From the NCBI RefSeq assembly GCF_000364605.1, contig NZ_KB822575.1, positions 110,237 to 174,236 of the forward strand: 64,000 nucleotides of DNA, in the 5' to 3' direction. Under the pieces are notes generated by a model. That model saw only the letters and a program-made list of their open reading frames with translations. It did no database searches and was not told the origin of the DNA. Shown one piece after another: positions 26,047 to 35,452 of the stretch. How positions within the stretch are numbered: the first letter of the stretch is position 1; each line of letters begins with the position of its first letter. Both the position numbers and the translations under genes were made by a program. The DNA comes from Nocardioides sp. Iso805N (GTDB taxonomy: Bacteria > Actinomycetota > Actinomycetes > Propionibacteriales > Nocardioidaceae).

Positions 26047-27200
26047 CCCAGGCTCCAGCGCAGCAGGCCGGCCAGGTCGTCTCGCGCCGCCAGGTGCAGC
26101 ACGGTGAGGTCTTCGAGGGCGCTCACCGAGCTCTTCTCGACAGGCTCCACCCGGATGGCGATGCGGCGTACCTCCGGCTCGAAGCAGGTCGCCGCACGAC
26201 GCAACGTCTCGAGCGTGGTCCCGCTACCGCCCAGCAGGAAGACCAGACTGGTCTCGCGCGCGGTCTGCGCCGCGGCCCGAGCCGCCCGCAGCAGACCCTT
26301 CCCTCCGAGGCCGGCACGGCAGACGGTGTCGAGGGCGCGCTGGCCGTGCCCCGCCTGCTCGCCGCACACCATGGTGGTGCCGAACTCGTCGATCAGCGCG
26401 CGCATCACGATCGAGCCGGCCACCTCCATCGCGGTCTCGAAGTCGTCCTCGCTCCCCCAGCCATCGCGAGCGTCGTCCACGACCAGGGTGGCGTGACTGC
26501 GGCGGGTGTCCAGGTACTGCCGCACCAGCAGACCACTGCCGCCGCTGGAGCCGGCCAGCTTCGCCGAGGAGCGCCAGTGCACGTGCCGCAGGTCGTCGCC
26601 GGGCACGTATTCGCGCAAGGCGTGGAAGGCCAGGTCGGCCGGGGAGAGGCTCTCGGTCGAGACGCCCTCGAGGTCACGCAACAGCCCTCCGCCGAGGGAC
26701 TCCAGCGCGACCAGCTGAGGTCGCACCAGCACCTCGCGCACACCCGAGCTGCGCACGTCGCGAGAGACCAACCCGAGTGGGTCGGCGCGTCGGGTGGTCG
26801 CCGGCCCGACCGGGATCACACCGCGACGCTGGGTGCGGATGGTGAAGGTCTCCTCGTGACGCGCCCCCGGTGCCAGCCCGGGCAGGTCGTAGCGCTGCGT
26901 GGACCCGCCGACCGGCAGGTCCAGGAGCAGCGACCGGGTACGCCGCTCGGCCGGGTTGGTAGCACTCAGCGAGGCCGTCACGGTGCCGCCGGCGGTCACC
27001 CGCTCGGGATCGAGCTGCAGCTCCAGCTCAACTCGGGTCCGGCCCAGCAGCCACGGCAGCGCCAGCAGGAGTACGACGAGGGCAGCGATGCCCACAACCG
27101 CCAGCTCGGCCCAGCCGAGCGCAGCACCCACGAGGAGAAGCACCACGCCGCCGCCGAGGGTCACCCAGCCGAGCGGGCGGATCACGCCGAGGAGTCGCAT
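26043..27200 (-). CDS. DUF58 protein
   Basis: 385 residues from the ATG at 27200, which overlaps the moxR stop by 1 bp. Two adjacent N-terminal transmembrane helices (about 5-50), then an extended beta region and the DUF58 core with the conserved LREYVPGDDLRHVHWRSSAKL segment (about 220-240), followed by a von Willebrand A-like fold. DUF58 proteins are regular partners of MoxR ATPases and transglutaminase-like membrane proteins, as here. Molecular role not established. Confidence 0.9.
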   Translation of the reverse strand: MRLLGVIRPLGWVTLGGGVVLLLVGAALGWAELAVVGIAALVVLLLALPWLLGRTRVELELQLDPERVTAGGTVTASLSATNPAERRTRSLLLDLPVGGSTQRYDLPGLAPGARHEETFTIRTQRRGVIPVGPATTRRADPLGLVSRDVRSSGVREVLVRPQLVALESLGGGLLRDLEGVSTESLSPADLAFHALREYVPGDDLRHVHWRSSAKLAGSSGGSGLLVRQYLDTRRSHATLVVDDARDGWGSEDDFETAMEVAGSIVMRALIDEFGTTMVCGEQAGHGQRALDTVCRAGLGGKGLLRAARAAAQTARETSLVFLLGGSGTTLETLRRAATCFEPEVRRIAIRVEPVEKSSVSALEDLTVLHLAARDDLAGLLRWSLG

Positions 27201-28168
27201 CAGGCCACCCGGTCGGTCGGTGGCACCACCTGCTGCAGCAGTCGCTCGATCACCGACTCCACACCGATCCCGCTGAACTGTGCCTCGGCGTCGAGCAGCA
27301 GCCGATGACACAGCACGGGCTCGGCGAGCTGCTTCACGTCGTCGGGCACTACGTGGTCACGGCCGTCCGCGGCCGCCCAGGTCTTGGCCACCCGGATCAG
27401 AGCCAGGCAGCCACGGGCGGAGAGTCCGAGTCGCACGTGCTGGGCGCGCCGCGACTCCTCGGCCAGCTCCGCGACGTAGGAGATGACAGCGGGGTCGACG
27501 TAGACCTCGTCGGCCAGCTCGCTCATCTGCGCGAGCGCGGTGGCGGTGATGACCGGCTTGACCAGGGCCGCCCGGTCGCGGACCTTGGCATTGACCAGCA
27601 GCTCTACGGTGGCCTGCCGGTCCGGGTAGCCCATCGACGTCTTCATCAAGAAGCGGTCGAGCTGGGCCTCGGGCAGGCGGTAGGTGCCGGCCTGCTCGAT
27701 GGGGTTCTGGGTGGCGATCACCAGGAAGGGGCGCCCCACCTCCCGCGCGACGCCATCGACGGTGACCTGACCCTCCTCCATCACCTCCAGCAGTGCCGAC
27801 TGGGTCTTGGGCGAGGCACGGTTGATCTCGTCGGCGAGCACAATGGTGTGGAAGATCGGCCCGGGGTGGAACTCGAAGGTGCCCTTGTGCTGGTCGTAGA
27901 CAGTCACACCGGTGACGTCGGAGGGCAGCAGGTCGGGCGTGAACTGGATGCGCGCGTGGCCGCCCTGCACCGCGTTGGCAAGCGCCCGGGCCAGCATCGT
28001 CTTGCCGGTCCCCGGGTAGTCCTCGAGCAGCACGTGGCCCTCGGAGAGCAGGCAGGTCAACGCCAGCCGGACGACGTGCCGCTTGCCCAGCACCGCCTGC
28101 TCGATGGCATCGGTGAGGGTGTCGAACGTCTGGCGGAACCAGGCGGCCTGGTCGTGGGTGATGGTCAC
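27200..28168 (-). CDS. MoxR-family AAA+ ATPase
   Basis: 322 residues. Walker A DYPGTGKT (about 49-56), Walker B VLADEINRASP, sensor 1 ATQNPIEQAGTY and the Arg-containing LPEAQLDRF, all MoxR hallmarks. MoxR ATPases act as chaperones that activate or assemble partner complexes, usually with VWA or DUF58 proteins. It starts 19 bp after the 2,063-residue protein and overlaps DUF58, so the three are co-expressed. Confidence 0.95.
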   Translation of the reverse strand: MTITHDQAAWFRQTFDTLTDAIEQAVLGKRHVVRLALTCLLSEGHVLLEDYPGTGKTMLARALANAVQGGHARIQFTPDLLPSDVTGVTVYDQHKGTFEFHPGPIFHTIVLADEINRASPKTQSALLEVMEEGQVTVDGVAREVGRPFLVIATQNPIEQAGTYRLPEAQLDRFLMKTSMGYPDRQATVELLVNAKVRDRAALVKPVITATALAQMSELADEVYVDPAVISYVAELAEESRRAQHVRLGLSARGCLALIRVAKTWAAADGRDHVVPDDVKQLAEPVLCHRLLLDAEAQFSGIGVESVIERLLQQVVPPTDRVA

Positions 28169-28187
28169 GTGGTGCTCCTGTACGGGG

Positions 28188-31100
28188 TCAGTTCGTTGGC
28201 CAGGTGCCGGAGAAGTCGGTGGTGGCGCCGCGGCTGTCGGTACAGGAGCCGTGATAGCTCCCGCCGGCCTCGCCGTACGAGCGGGTCAGGTCCTCGTCCA
28301 CATCACCGGTCATCGGCCCGAACCGGCCCAGCTCGGAGCTGAGGCAGCTCCATCGCACCGAGCCGGTGCTGTCGCCGTACCCCTGGGTGGTGATGTGGAT
28401 GTAGCCGCAGCTCGGACCGGTGCAGCCGGGCGTGTCGGAGCACGCGTTCGCGGTGTCGCCGCCACACTTCGCGCCCCGCCCCACGCTGATCTTGAGGTCG
28501 GGCGTCTTGCCGCTCGTCGCCGACTTCTGGCCGTTGCGCCGCCCGATGTCGCTGATCTTGACCGTCACGGTCTGGGACGCGTTGTAGCCGACGTAGGACG
28601 GATCGACTTCGAAGGACTGCACATCGGCATCGGTGGTGGTCCAGCTGCCGAGCTGATTGTTGTCGCCGTCCCTCAGCACCACCGACACGCCCGACCTGCC
28701 GTTGCTGTCCACGGTGACCCGCCAGCCCACGTCGTACCCGCTCATGACCGGGTCGATGCCGACGATGTCGTTGTCCCCGAGCGGGCCGTACGTCGTCACG
28801 GTCTTCGTGGAGGAGCTGCTGCACTCGTCGTTCTCGTTGCACACCTCGAGATGGAACGAGTAGGCCCGGTCGTTGTCGGGCGTGTTCACGGTGAGGTTCG
28901 AAGGCGGGTTGGTGGAGGAGTAGACGACGTCGTTGCCGCGCACCACCTTGAACGTCGAGGTTCCGCCGTGCGCGTTCGGGACGTTGAACCCGTGCACCGA
29001 CGCCTCCTCGTCGTTGCCGGTGGCGTCGAGCGACCAGCCGCCCCACGGCGCCGGCAGGCCGACCGCCTTCCAGCTCCGCTTGGGCCCGGTCGAGCGGCGC
29101 GGCTGGCCGCCGGTGACACCGCTGCCGATACCGGGGCTGAGGGCCTCGACCTGGAACTCGTAGGGGGTGCCGTCGTAGGCGATGTCGGAGAAGGTGCACG
29201 AGGTGCCGGTGATGCCGTCGGGGTCCTGGGTGCAGGCGCCGCCGTCGGCATAGGGCACCGCGATGACCCGGTAGCGGACCGGGCCCGGGCCGTTGGGGTC
29301 GACCGCGCCCCAGCTGACGGTGACCACTGCGGTGTCCTCGGCGGAGGGCGTGGTGGCGATGGTGGGGGCCGCAGGCGTCCCCGGCGAGCCGACGGACTGG
29401 TACGGCGCCGACTGGGCGGGCTCGCTGGTCTGGCCCTTGGCGTTGGCCGCGACGATGGTGAAGACGTAGGTGTTGTCGTTGCTCAATCCCGACACCGTCG
29501 CCTCCGGCCGCGGGGTGGAGATCGGCGCACCACCCGGATAGGTCACCGTGTAGGTCACCTTCGAGGTCCTGTTGGCCGGTGCCGTCCAGTGCAGCGTGAT
29601 CGATCCGTCCGCGACGGCGGTCTGGTTGATGCCGGTGACCGGGAACGGCACGGCGTCAGGCATCGCCGTCGCCGAGGTCGGACTCCAGTCGGACGACCCG
29701 ACAGCGTTGATCGCGCGCACCTGGAAGCGGTAGTCGACGCCGTTCTTCAGGCCGCCGACCGCGCAGCGGGTGGTCGGGCAGGTCACGCCCGCACCACCGT
29801 GGTCGGCGCGCACCTCGTAGGTGGTGATCGGGGAGCCGTTGGCCGCGGGTGCGGCCCACGACAGCTCGACCTGGCCGTCGTCGACCGCGCCCGGATGGGG
29901 GGCGGCCGGCCGGTCAGGGGTGGCCTGCAGCGAGAGGGTCAGCGTCCCCTCCACGGTCCGATTGGGCGGCGGGTTGCCGGCGACATCGGACATGACCAGG
30001 CGGAAGGACGCCTTGCCGAAGGCCTTCGGTCCGGCGCTCAACGTCAGCGCCGCGCCGTGCGCGGTGGCGTGCACGTCGAGCGCGCTGGTCTGGCTCACCG
30101 ACACCACCTGCGGTTGGGGCACCGGCACGCCCGCGTGCAGGTACGGCGCAAGGTCGATCGTGCGACTCTGGCCGGCCTTGAGGTCGGAGATGGTGATCGG
30201 GGCCAGGGTGGGCGGTGGCACCGCGACGACCGTGATCGGCAGGTAGGCAGGGTCGCTGCCGTTGGCACGCAGCTGCAGGGTGGCGCGGGTCCCGGGTGCC
30301 GCGTCGGCCGCAGCCGCAACGCTGACCTGGGCCCCTTGCCCCTGGACGATGGAGAGGCCGGCCGACGAGGTCTTCCAGTCGGCTGCGTAGGTCAGCGACT
30401 GGCCGGCCTCGGCGGTCCAGACGTGGCAGATGCTCGCCACGTCGAGCACGATCCGCTGACCCTGCGCCACCGGCAGCGCGGCATTCGGGCAGCGCAGCAC
30501 CGGCTTGGTCTCGCCCACCTGGACGGGGACGGTCAGGATCGCTGTCACGCGGCCGGTGGTGACCTCGAAGCTGACCGCGCCGGGGCCGGCGTAGTCCTGG
30601 GCGGCATGGACGGTGAAGGTGCCCTTGCCGGTGACGGTGGCGCTGACGCTGGCCGCGGGCGCCGCCCAGATCCGGTCCTTGAGGGTGAAGGCCACCGGCC
30701 CCCGGGACGGGTTGACCACGTAGTCCGCCAGGTTCGCCTGCACGTCCTGACCGGGTGGCACCGTGATCAGCGCATCGGTGGCGACGTAGGGCGTCGCGTC
30801 GCCCTTGGCCGGCACGTAGAGCCGGGCGGTGGCGCTTCCGCCGTCGGCGTCGGTGACCACGAAGGGCACCACCATCGGACGGGCGCCGCGCTCGATGGTG
30901 ACGGTGCCGCCCCGCACCTGCGCCGTGATGCCCGACGGCGCCGCCACACTGGTGACCTTCAGCGCCGAGGAGGCGCCGTCGGGGTCGTAGGCGCCCCGGA
31001 GCACGTTCACGCTGACCCGGGCTGCGCTCGCACCTCCTGCCGCATCAGTGCCGTAGGCGTCCTCGACCACCGGCGGGTTGTCGTAGCCGGTCTGGGTGCG

Positions 31101-34100
31101 CAGCGTGACGGTCGCCTGCGAACTGCGGACCCCGTCACTGATCGTGTAGTTGACCTGCACCTCGCGGCCGTCGGCCTTGGCCGGTGCCTTGATCCGCATC
31201 TCGCCGGTGTCCGCGTCGACGGAGACACCCCTGGGTGCGGGGCGGACCGGCGCCACGGTGACGCGGTCGGTTGCCGCGACCTGGTCGTTGGCCAGCACGT
31301 CGACGGTCATCGTTCTGCTCGGTGCCACCGTCGCGGTGTCGTCGACCGCCACCGGCGCCGGAGGCAGGGCCGGTGGGACGACGCCGACGCGCACCGTGCC
31401 CGTCGCCGTACCTCCGTTGGGGTCGGCGACCGTGTAGGTGAAGTCGTCGGTGCCAGCGCTGTCGGGGAACGCCTGGTAGACCAATGAGTCCGCGCCGGCC
31501 CTCAGCACCCGCCCCAGACTCGGCGGAGAGGAGATCCCGGTCAGGGTGACCGGGTCGCCGTCCGGATCGACACCGGAGCCGGGTAGCTGCAGCCGGACCT
31601 GGTCGCCCGCGACGACGCGGCCCTCGAGCACCGTCGGCTCCGGCGGCTGGTTGGGATGATCGGCAGGCACGATGGTGACGCGGAGCGTGCCGGGTGCGGT
31701 GTCGCCGCGCTCGTTGGCGGCCACATAGGTGACCGTCTCGGTCACCGTGTCGGTGATGCTCGCCGGTGCGTTGAAGCGCACCGTCTTCCCACTCACGAAG
31801 GCCTGTCCGAGTGCGCTCCGCTCCCCCGGGACGTCGACGCCGAGCTGCCCGGCCCCAGCGGTGCCCGCGGCCGGGTCGGTGACCAGGTGAAGCTGCTCAC
31901 CGTCGGGGCTGTAGTCGTTGTCGAGCACCCCCACCTGCGTGCCGCTGCCGGCCCGCACGGTGACCTCGTCGCCCTGGGTGACGGGGGTGTCGTCCTGGGG
32001 CTCGGGCCGCTGACTGACCACGATGTCGCCCTGGATGCCGGAGCGGTCGCCGTCGCTGATCGTGTAGTGCACGACCTGCGGGTTGGGATTGATGTCGGGC
32101 CGGGTGGCAGCGATCCGCACCCAGCGTCCGGCCACCACCGCCACGTCGAGCTGGCCGGTGGAGGTGGCGGCAGCGGTCTGCACCACCAGCACCTGTCCAG
32201 CGGGATCCACGTCGTTGGCCAGTACGTCGACCATCCCGGCCGACTGCCCGTAGAGCGTCAGACTGTCCGGCATCGCCACCGGAGCCTTGGGCGGATGGTC
32301 GGCGGCACGCACGTCGACTCGGACCCGCCCGCGCGAGAAGGGCGCGTTGCCGAAGGCCGCGTCGTAGTCGAGGAAGTAGGTCCTGGGCTCCTCGGAGCGG
32401 AAGGTCACGGTGCCGTTGGCGACGTCGGTGTCGACCTGGCCGCCGCCGGTCGAGGTCACCTTGCCGGCCAGCTTTAGACTGGCGTCGGGGCTGATCGGGT
32501 CGGACCCGGGCAGATCGTTCTCGAGCGGGTGGATGGCGATCGGCTTGCCCGCCTGTCCGACCACGACGTCCGGCTGCGCGGTGGCGGCGTGCGCCTGATG
32601 GTCGGTGCGTGCCTGGACGTGCACCTTCACCTGCTCGGTGACAGGCGCCGCGATGCCGTCGCTGACGCCGTACTCGACGGTGGCGTCGCCGCCTTCTGCC
32701 GGCGCGGTGAAGCGCACCTGGCCGGCCGCTGTCACCCGAGCGGTCGCGCCCTGCGGGCCCGAGACCACCCTCGCCGAGGCGAGGCTCAACGGATCGCCGT
32801 CGGCGTCGTCACGCCAGTCCGGTAGCACCGGAAGGCTGATCACGCCGTCGGCGGGCACGTCCCAGTGCGGGGCCTGGTAGCCCTTGCGGAGTGCCGGAGG
32901 CTGGTTCTCGGCCGCCGTGCGGGCCGCGACCGTGACAGTGGCGTGCGCCGAGACGCCCTGACGGCCGTCGTTGATGTAGTACTCGAAGGTCGTGGTGGCC
33001 GCGGCAGCGGCCGGCATGGTGATCTCGACCGTCTGTCCGTCGGGGCTCACCGAGACCGCGGCCCCGGCGGGGCGGACGTCCTGCACCGCCGAGATGGCCA
33101 GCAGCCGCCCGGCCGAGGTGGCGTCGTTGTCGAGCGGATGCAGCACGGTGGTCCGGCCCGGCCGCGCGCCGAACTGGTCGGGCCGCGCCTTCGGCGGGCT
33201 GCGGTCGGCGGCGGAGGAGTTCTGCTGCTGGTCGTCCTTCTTGTGCTGCACGATCTTCTTCTGGAACGACTGCCAGTCGTCGAGCCTCGTCGGCTGCTTG
33301 TCGTCGATGTTCCAGACCGCGCCGGAGCCGGCGTCGTTGAGCACGATCATCCCGCGGTTGATCCGGAAGACCAGGCTGCTGGTCGTGTCGGCGCCCAGCT
33401 GGCCGACCTGCGCGGCGCCGCTGCCGCACCGGGTGACGACCAGGCCCGCGGCGCCGCCCCAGGCGCCGTACTGGCATGCGCCCAGACGCGCCGGTCGGGC
33501 CGGGGCCCCGCCGAGGTCCTGGGCGAGCGCTGTGGTGGTGCCGTCGTCGAGACCGATCGACAGCAGCCTGCTGCCGTCGGCGACCAGCACCGAGTCGGCC
33601 TGCGGGCCCGGCTGCTGCAGCAGCGCGTCGGCGCCGACCTGGGCGTGGGCCCCGACCCGCCCGCCGGCCAGCACCGTCACGGCCGAGGTCGCCGGGTCGA
33701 GCAGCACCACCCGGTCGCCCACCGCCGTGAGGCTCAGCCCCTCGCCCGGCCGGTGGGCCAACGTCACGCTGGAGCGGGTGAACCTGCCGACACCAGGGGT
33801 CAGGGTCGTCAACCTGTCCGAGCCGGCTGCGGCCAGCACCACCCGGCCACTCGCGGTCAGGGTCATCGCCGCATCAGCGCCGACGGTGGCGATGGGCTTG
33901 CCACCGGAGTCGATGGCGCTGACGAGCGGGTCGCCGGTCTCGTCGTCCACCGGCATCGCCCACACCTTGCCGGTGTGGGGGTCGAGCACGGCGAGCGTTC
34001 CGCCGTACAGCTCGACCTGGCTGCCGACCGGGATCTGGGCGGTCGAGCCGCCCGGCACCGCGACCGACGACGGATCGATGGCCGAGACGCTGCCGCCCGC

Positions 34101-34379
34101 GGCGTCGACGCCGACCACTGCGGCACCCTCCTGGGCGATGTCGAGGGTGGCGTCGGTCCGGGCGAACAGCGCGCCGTCCAGCTGCCCGATCGGCTTGTTG
34201 AGCCGGCCGTAGTAGCCGAGGCTGGAGTCGGTCACCCAGATCCCACCGTCGTTCAGCTCGGCCTTGTGGGTCTGGTAACCCTGGGCCTGCATCGCGAAGA
34301 CGACCACCCCGGCGACGACCAGGACGAGCGCGAGGTAGGGCGCGATCCACCATCGACCGCGCCCGCCCCTGAGTCCCAC
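28188..34379 (-). CDS. Giant membrane-anchored protein with Ig/cadherin-like and FN3 repeats
   Basis: 2,063 residues from the GTG at 34379. A transmembrane anchor at about 12-34; residues about 40-370 are a repetitive beta region that may be a propeller. From about 395 to 1,480 there are eight to ten Ig/cadherin-like units near 100 residues each, several opening with a PPxAxxD-type segment and carrying an L-x-ND motif. Three FN3 domains follow (about 1,490-1,770, one with a CPTTRC pair), then a Ser/Gly-rich end with eight or so Cys (about 1,960-2,063). It would project far from the membrane. Such proteins often precede moxR-DUF58-transglutaminase genes in actinobacteria. Confidence 0.85.
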   Translation of the reverse strand: MGLRGGRGRWWIAPYLALVLVVAGVVVFAMQAQGYQTHKAELNDGGIWVTDSSLGYYGRLNKPIGQLDGALFARTDATLDIAQEGAAVVGVDAAGGSVSAIDPSSVAVPGGSTAQIPVGSQVELYGGTLAVLDPHTGKVWAMPVDDETGDPLVSAIDSGGKPIATVGADAAMTLTASGRVVLAAAGSDRLTTLTPGVGRFTRSSVTLAHRPGEGLSLTAVGDRVVLLDPATSAVTVLAGGRVGAHAQVGADALLQQPGPQADSVLVADGSRLLSIGLDDGTTTALAQDLGGAPARPARLGACQYGAWGGAAGLVVTRCGSGAAQVGQLGADTTSSLVFRINRGMIVLNDAGSGAVWNIDDKQPTRLDDWQSFQKKIVQHKKDDQQQNSSAADRSPPKARPDQFGARPGRTTVLHPLDNDATSAGRLLAISAVQDVRPAGAAVSVSPDGQTVEITMPAAAAATTTFEYYINDGRQGVSAHATVTVAARTAAENQPPALRKGYQAPHWDVPADGVISLPVLPDWRDDADGDPLSLASARVVSGPQGATARVTAAGQVRFTAPAEGGDATVEYGVSDGIAAPVTEQVKVHVQARTDHQAHAATAQPDVVVGQAGKPIAIHPLENDLPGSDPISPDASLKLAGKVTSTGGGQVDTDVANGTVTFRSEEPRTYFLDYDAAFGNAPFSRGRVRVDVRAADHPPKAPVAMPDSLTLYGQSAGMVDVLANDVDPAGQVLVVQTAAATSTGQLDVAVVAGRWVRIAATRPDINPNPQVVHYTISDGDRSGIQGDIVVSQRPEPQDDTPVTQGDEVTVRAGSGTQVGVLDNDYSPDGEQLHLVTDPAAGTAGAGQLGVDVPGERSALGQAFVSGKTVRFNAPASITDTVTETVTYVAANERGDTAPGTLRVTIVPADHPNQPPEPTVLEGRVVAGDQVRLQLPGSGVDPDGDPVTLTGISSPPSLGRVLRAGADSLVYQAFPDSAGTDDFTYTVADPNGGTATGTVRVGVVPPALPPAPVAVDDTATVAPSRTMTVDVLANDQVAATDRVTVAPVRPAPRGVSVDADTGEMRIKAPAKADGREVQVNYTISDGVRSSQATVTLRTQTGYDNPPVVEDAYGTDAAGGASAARVSVNVLRGAYDPDGASSALKVTSVAAPSGITAQVRGGTVTIERGARPMVVPFVVTDADGGSATARLYVPAKGDATPYVATDALITVPPGQDVQANLADYVVNPSRGPVAFTLKDRIWAAPAASVSATVTGKGTFTVHAAQDYAGPGAVSFEVTTGRVTAILTVPVQVGETKPVLRCPNAALPVAQGQRIVLDVASICHVWTAEAGQSLTYAADWKTSSAGLSIVQGQGAQVSVAAAADAAPGTRATLQLRANGSDPAYLPITVVAVPPPTLAPITISDLKAGQSRTIDLAPYLHAGVPVPQPQVVSVSQTSALDVHATAHGAALTLSAGPKAFGKASFRLVMSDVAGNPPPNRTVEGTLTLSLQATPDRPAAPHPGAVDDGQVELSWAAPAANGSPITTYEVRADHGGAGVTCPTTRCAVGGLKNGVDYRFQVRAINAVGSSDWSPTSATAMPDAVPFPVTGINQTAVADGSITLHWTAPANRTSKVTYTVTYPGGAPISTPRPEATVSGLSNDNTYVFTIVAANAKGQTSEPAQSAPYQSVGSPGTPAAPTIATTPSAEDTAVVTVSWGAVDPNGPGPVRYRVIAVPYADGGACTQDPDGITGTSCTFSDIAYDGTPYEFQVEALSPGIGSGVTGGQPRRSTGPKRSWKAVGLPAPWGGWSLDATGNDEEASVHGFNVPNAHGGTSTFKVVRGNDVVYSSTNPPSNLTVNTPDNDRAYSFHLEVCNENDECSSSSTKTVTTYGPLGDNDIVGIDPVMSGYDVGWRVTVDSNGRSGVSVVLRDGDNNQLGSWTTTDADVQSFEVDPSYVGYNASQTVTVKISDIGRRNGQKSATSGKTPDLKISVGRGAKCGGDTANACSDTPGCTGPSCGYIHITTQGYGDSTGSVRWSCLSSELGRFGPMTGDVDEDLTRSYGEAGGSYHGSCTDSRGATTDFSGTWPTN

Positions 34380-34520
34380 GCAGGGCTTTTACCGCAACGC
34401 CGACGGTCGAAACCTGCGCGGCCGAGGAGATCTGGGCCATCAGTGGTCATGACGGGGCCGTCACACCCCAGCGCGCCGGGCCGAGCCGCCGGAAAGCCGC
34501 TCGGATGCGGGGTCAGATCA

Positions 34521-35015
34521 TCACGGTCGCGCCGGCAGCAGCCGGATCGAGCCGAGCATGTGGTCGAAGATCGGCAGGTCGCGTTCCTGATGAGCCGCCG
34601 ACGTCGACGCGCTGAACTGGTACATGCGGGTGCTGCCCGCCCATATCCACGCCTGCAGCTGGAACGTCTCCGGCACGCTCGGATCGGGCGAGTGCCACCG
34701 CGCTGTCACGACGTACACTTCGGCGCCGAGCGAGGAGAGCAGGAACTCGCGCTGCCCGACGAACTCGAACTCCGGCGAGCTGTCGATGAGGTGCCCGACG
34801 ATCTGCTCGGTGAAGTCGTCCCACCAGTCGTGCCCCGGCTCCTCCGGCTCGCCCTCCTGCAGCGTGACGGTCGGGGTGTAGTCGGCATCGGCCGGCCCGT
34901 GCAGCGTGACGGCGTACTCGGCGGGGGTCGCCTCCCACTCGTGCGGCACCTGCAGGGAGACCAGCAGGTCGCTGAGGGTGACGTTCGCCCAGGTCGGGGT
35001 GGTCTCGGTGCTCAC
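34521..35015 (-). CDS. Small DcrB/PsbP-fold-like protein B, candidate chaperone
   Basis: 164 residues from the GTG at 35015, which overlaps the stop of the neighbour by 4 bp (GTGA). No signal peptide, no Cys. The order of segments (LLVSLQVPHEWEAT, FVGQREFLLSS, AEVYVVTARW, FDHMLGSIRLL) suggests the alpha/beta sandwich shared by DcrB/DUF1795 and PsbP proteins. It shares layout with the upstream gene product, especially the final D-x-(M/A)-L-x-S-(I/M)-R motif, so the two are probably old duplicates. DUF1795 proteins serve as effector chaperones in type VI systems; that role here is a guess. Confidence 0.65.
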   Translation of the reverse strand: MSTETTPTWANVTLSDLLVSLQVPHEWEATPAEYAVTLHGPADADYTPTVTLQEGEPEEPGHDWWDDFTEQIVGHLIDSSPEFEFVGQREFLLSSLGAEVYVVTARWHSPDPSVPETFQLQAWIWAGSTRMYQFSASTSAAHQERDLPIFDHMLGSIRLLPARP

Positions 35016-35452
35016 AGCGTGATGAACCTCATCGACTCGAGGGCGGCGTCCCAGATTGCGAAGTCGTCGCGTGCGGTGCTCCGGCCGGCGATGGAGATCA
35101 GCCGTCCGTCCGCTGCCGCCGCGCTCAGGTGCAGGTAGGTCCCGTCGCGCTCCACCTCGACCGTGGTCACCGGGCACTCGTCCACGATCCGGTCGACGCG
35201 GCCGAGCAGCGAACCCGAGGCGGCGAGCTGGTCGGCCAGCCGCGCCAGCGCCGCGGACCCCTCCGGATCGTCGTCAGGTACGGCGGCGACCACTCGGACC
35301 TGGAGGGCCGGGGTGTCGGGGCCGACGGCATCGGCGTCGTCCAGCGCTGCGTAGCTCGCCACGGACTCGCCCTCCTCGACGCACTGGAAGCCGACGGGCA
35401 GCTCCAGCGAGACGCCGGTGGCGTAGCTGTAGAAGTGGGTGAGGGTGCTCAT
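35012..35452 (-). CDS. Small DcrB/PsbP-fold-like protein A, candidate chaperone
   Basis: 146 residues; the ATG at 35452 overlaps the stop of the 1,112-residue gene by 4 bp (ATGA). Starts with a beta strand pair (GVSLELPVGFQCVEEG), then strands with PALQVRVVAAV, a helix (about 66-80), TVEVERDGTYLHLS and the closing helix WDAALESMRF. No signal peptide or membrane segment. Tight coupling to the large repeat protein suggests a stoichiometric partner, such as a folding or loading chaperone. The fold call is by pattern only. Confidence 0.65.
   Translation of the reverse strand: MSTLTHFYSYATGVSLELPVGFQCVEEGESVASYAALDDADAVGPDTPALQVRVVAAVPDDDPEGSAALARLADQLAASGSLLGRVDRIVDECPVTTVEVERDGTYLHLSAAAADGRLISIAGRSTARDDFAIWDAALESMRFITL

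Noticed and set aside
28083..31487. Plus-strand open frame of more than 1,100 codons opposite the giant Ig/FN3 gene.
   Set aside because: High-GC antisense frame: composition is Arg/Gly/Val/His-rich low complexity, while the minus strand shows clear domain repeats.
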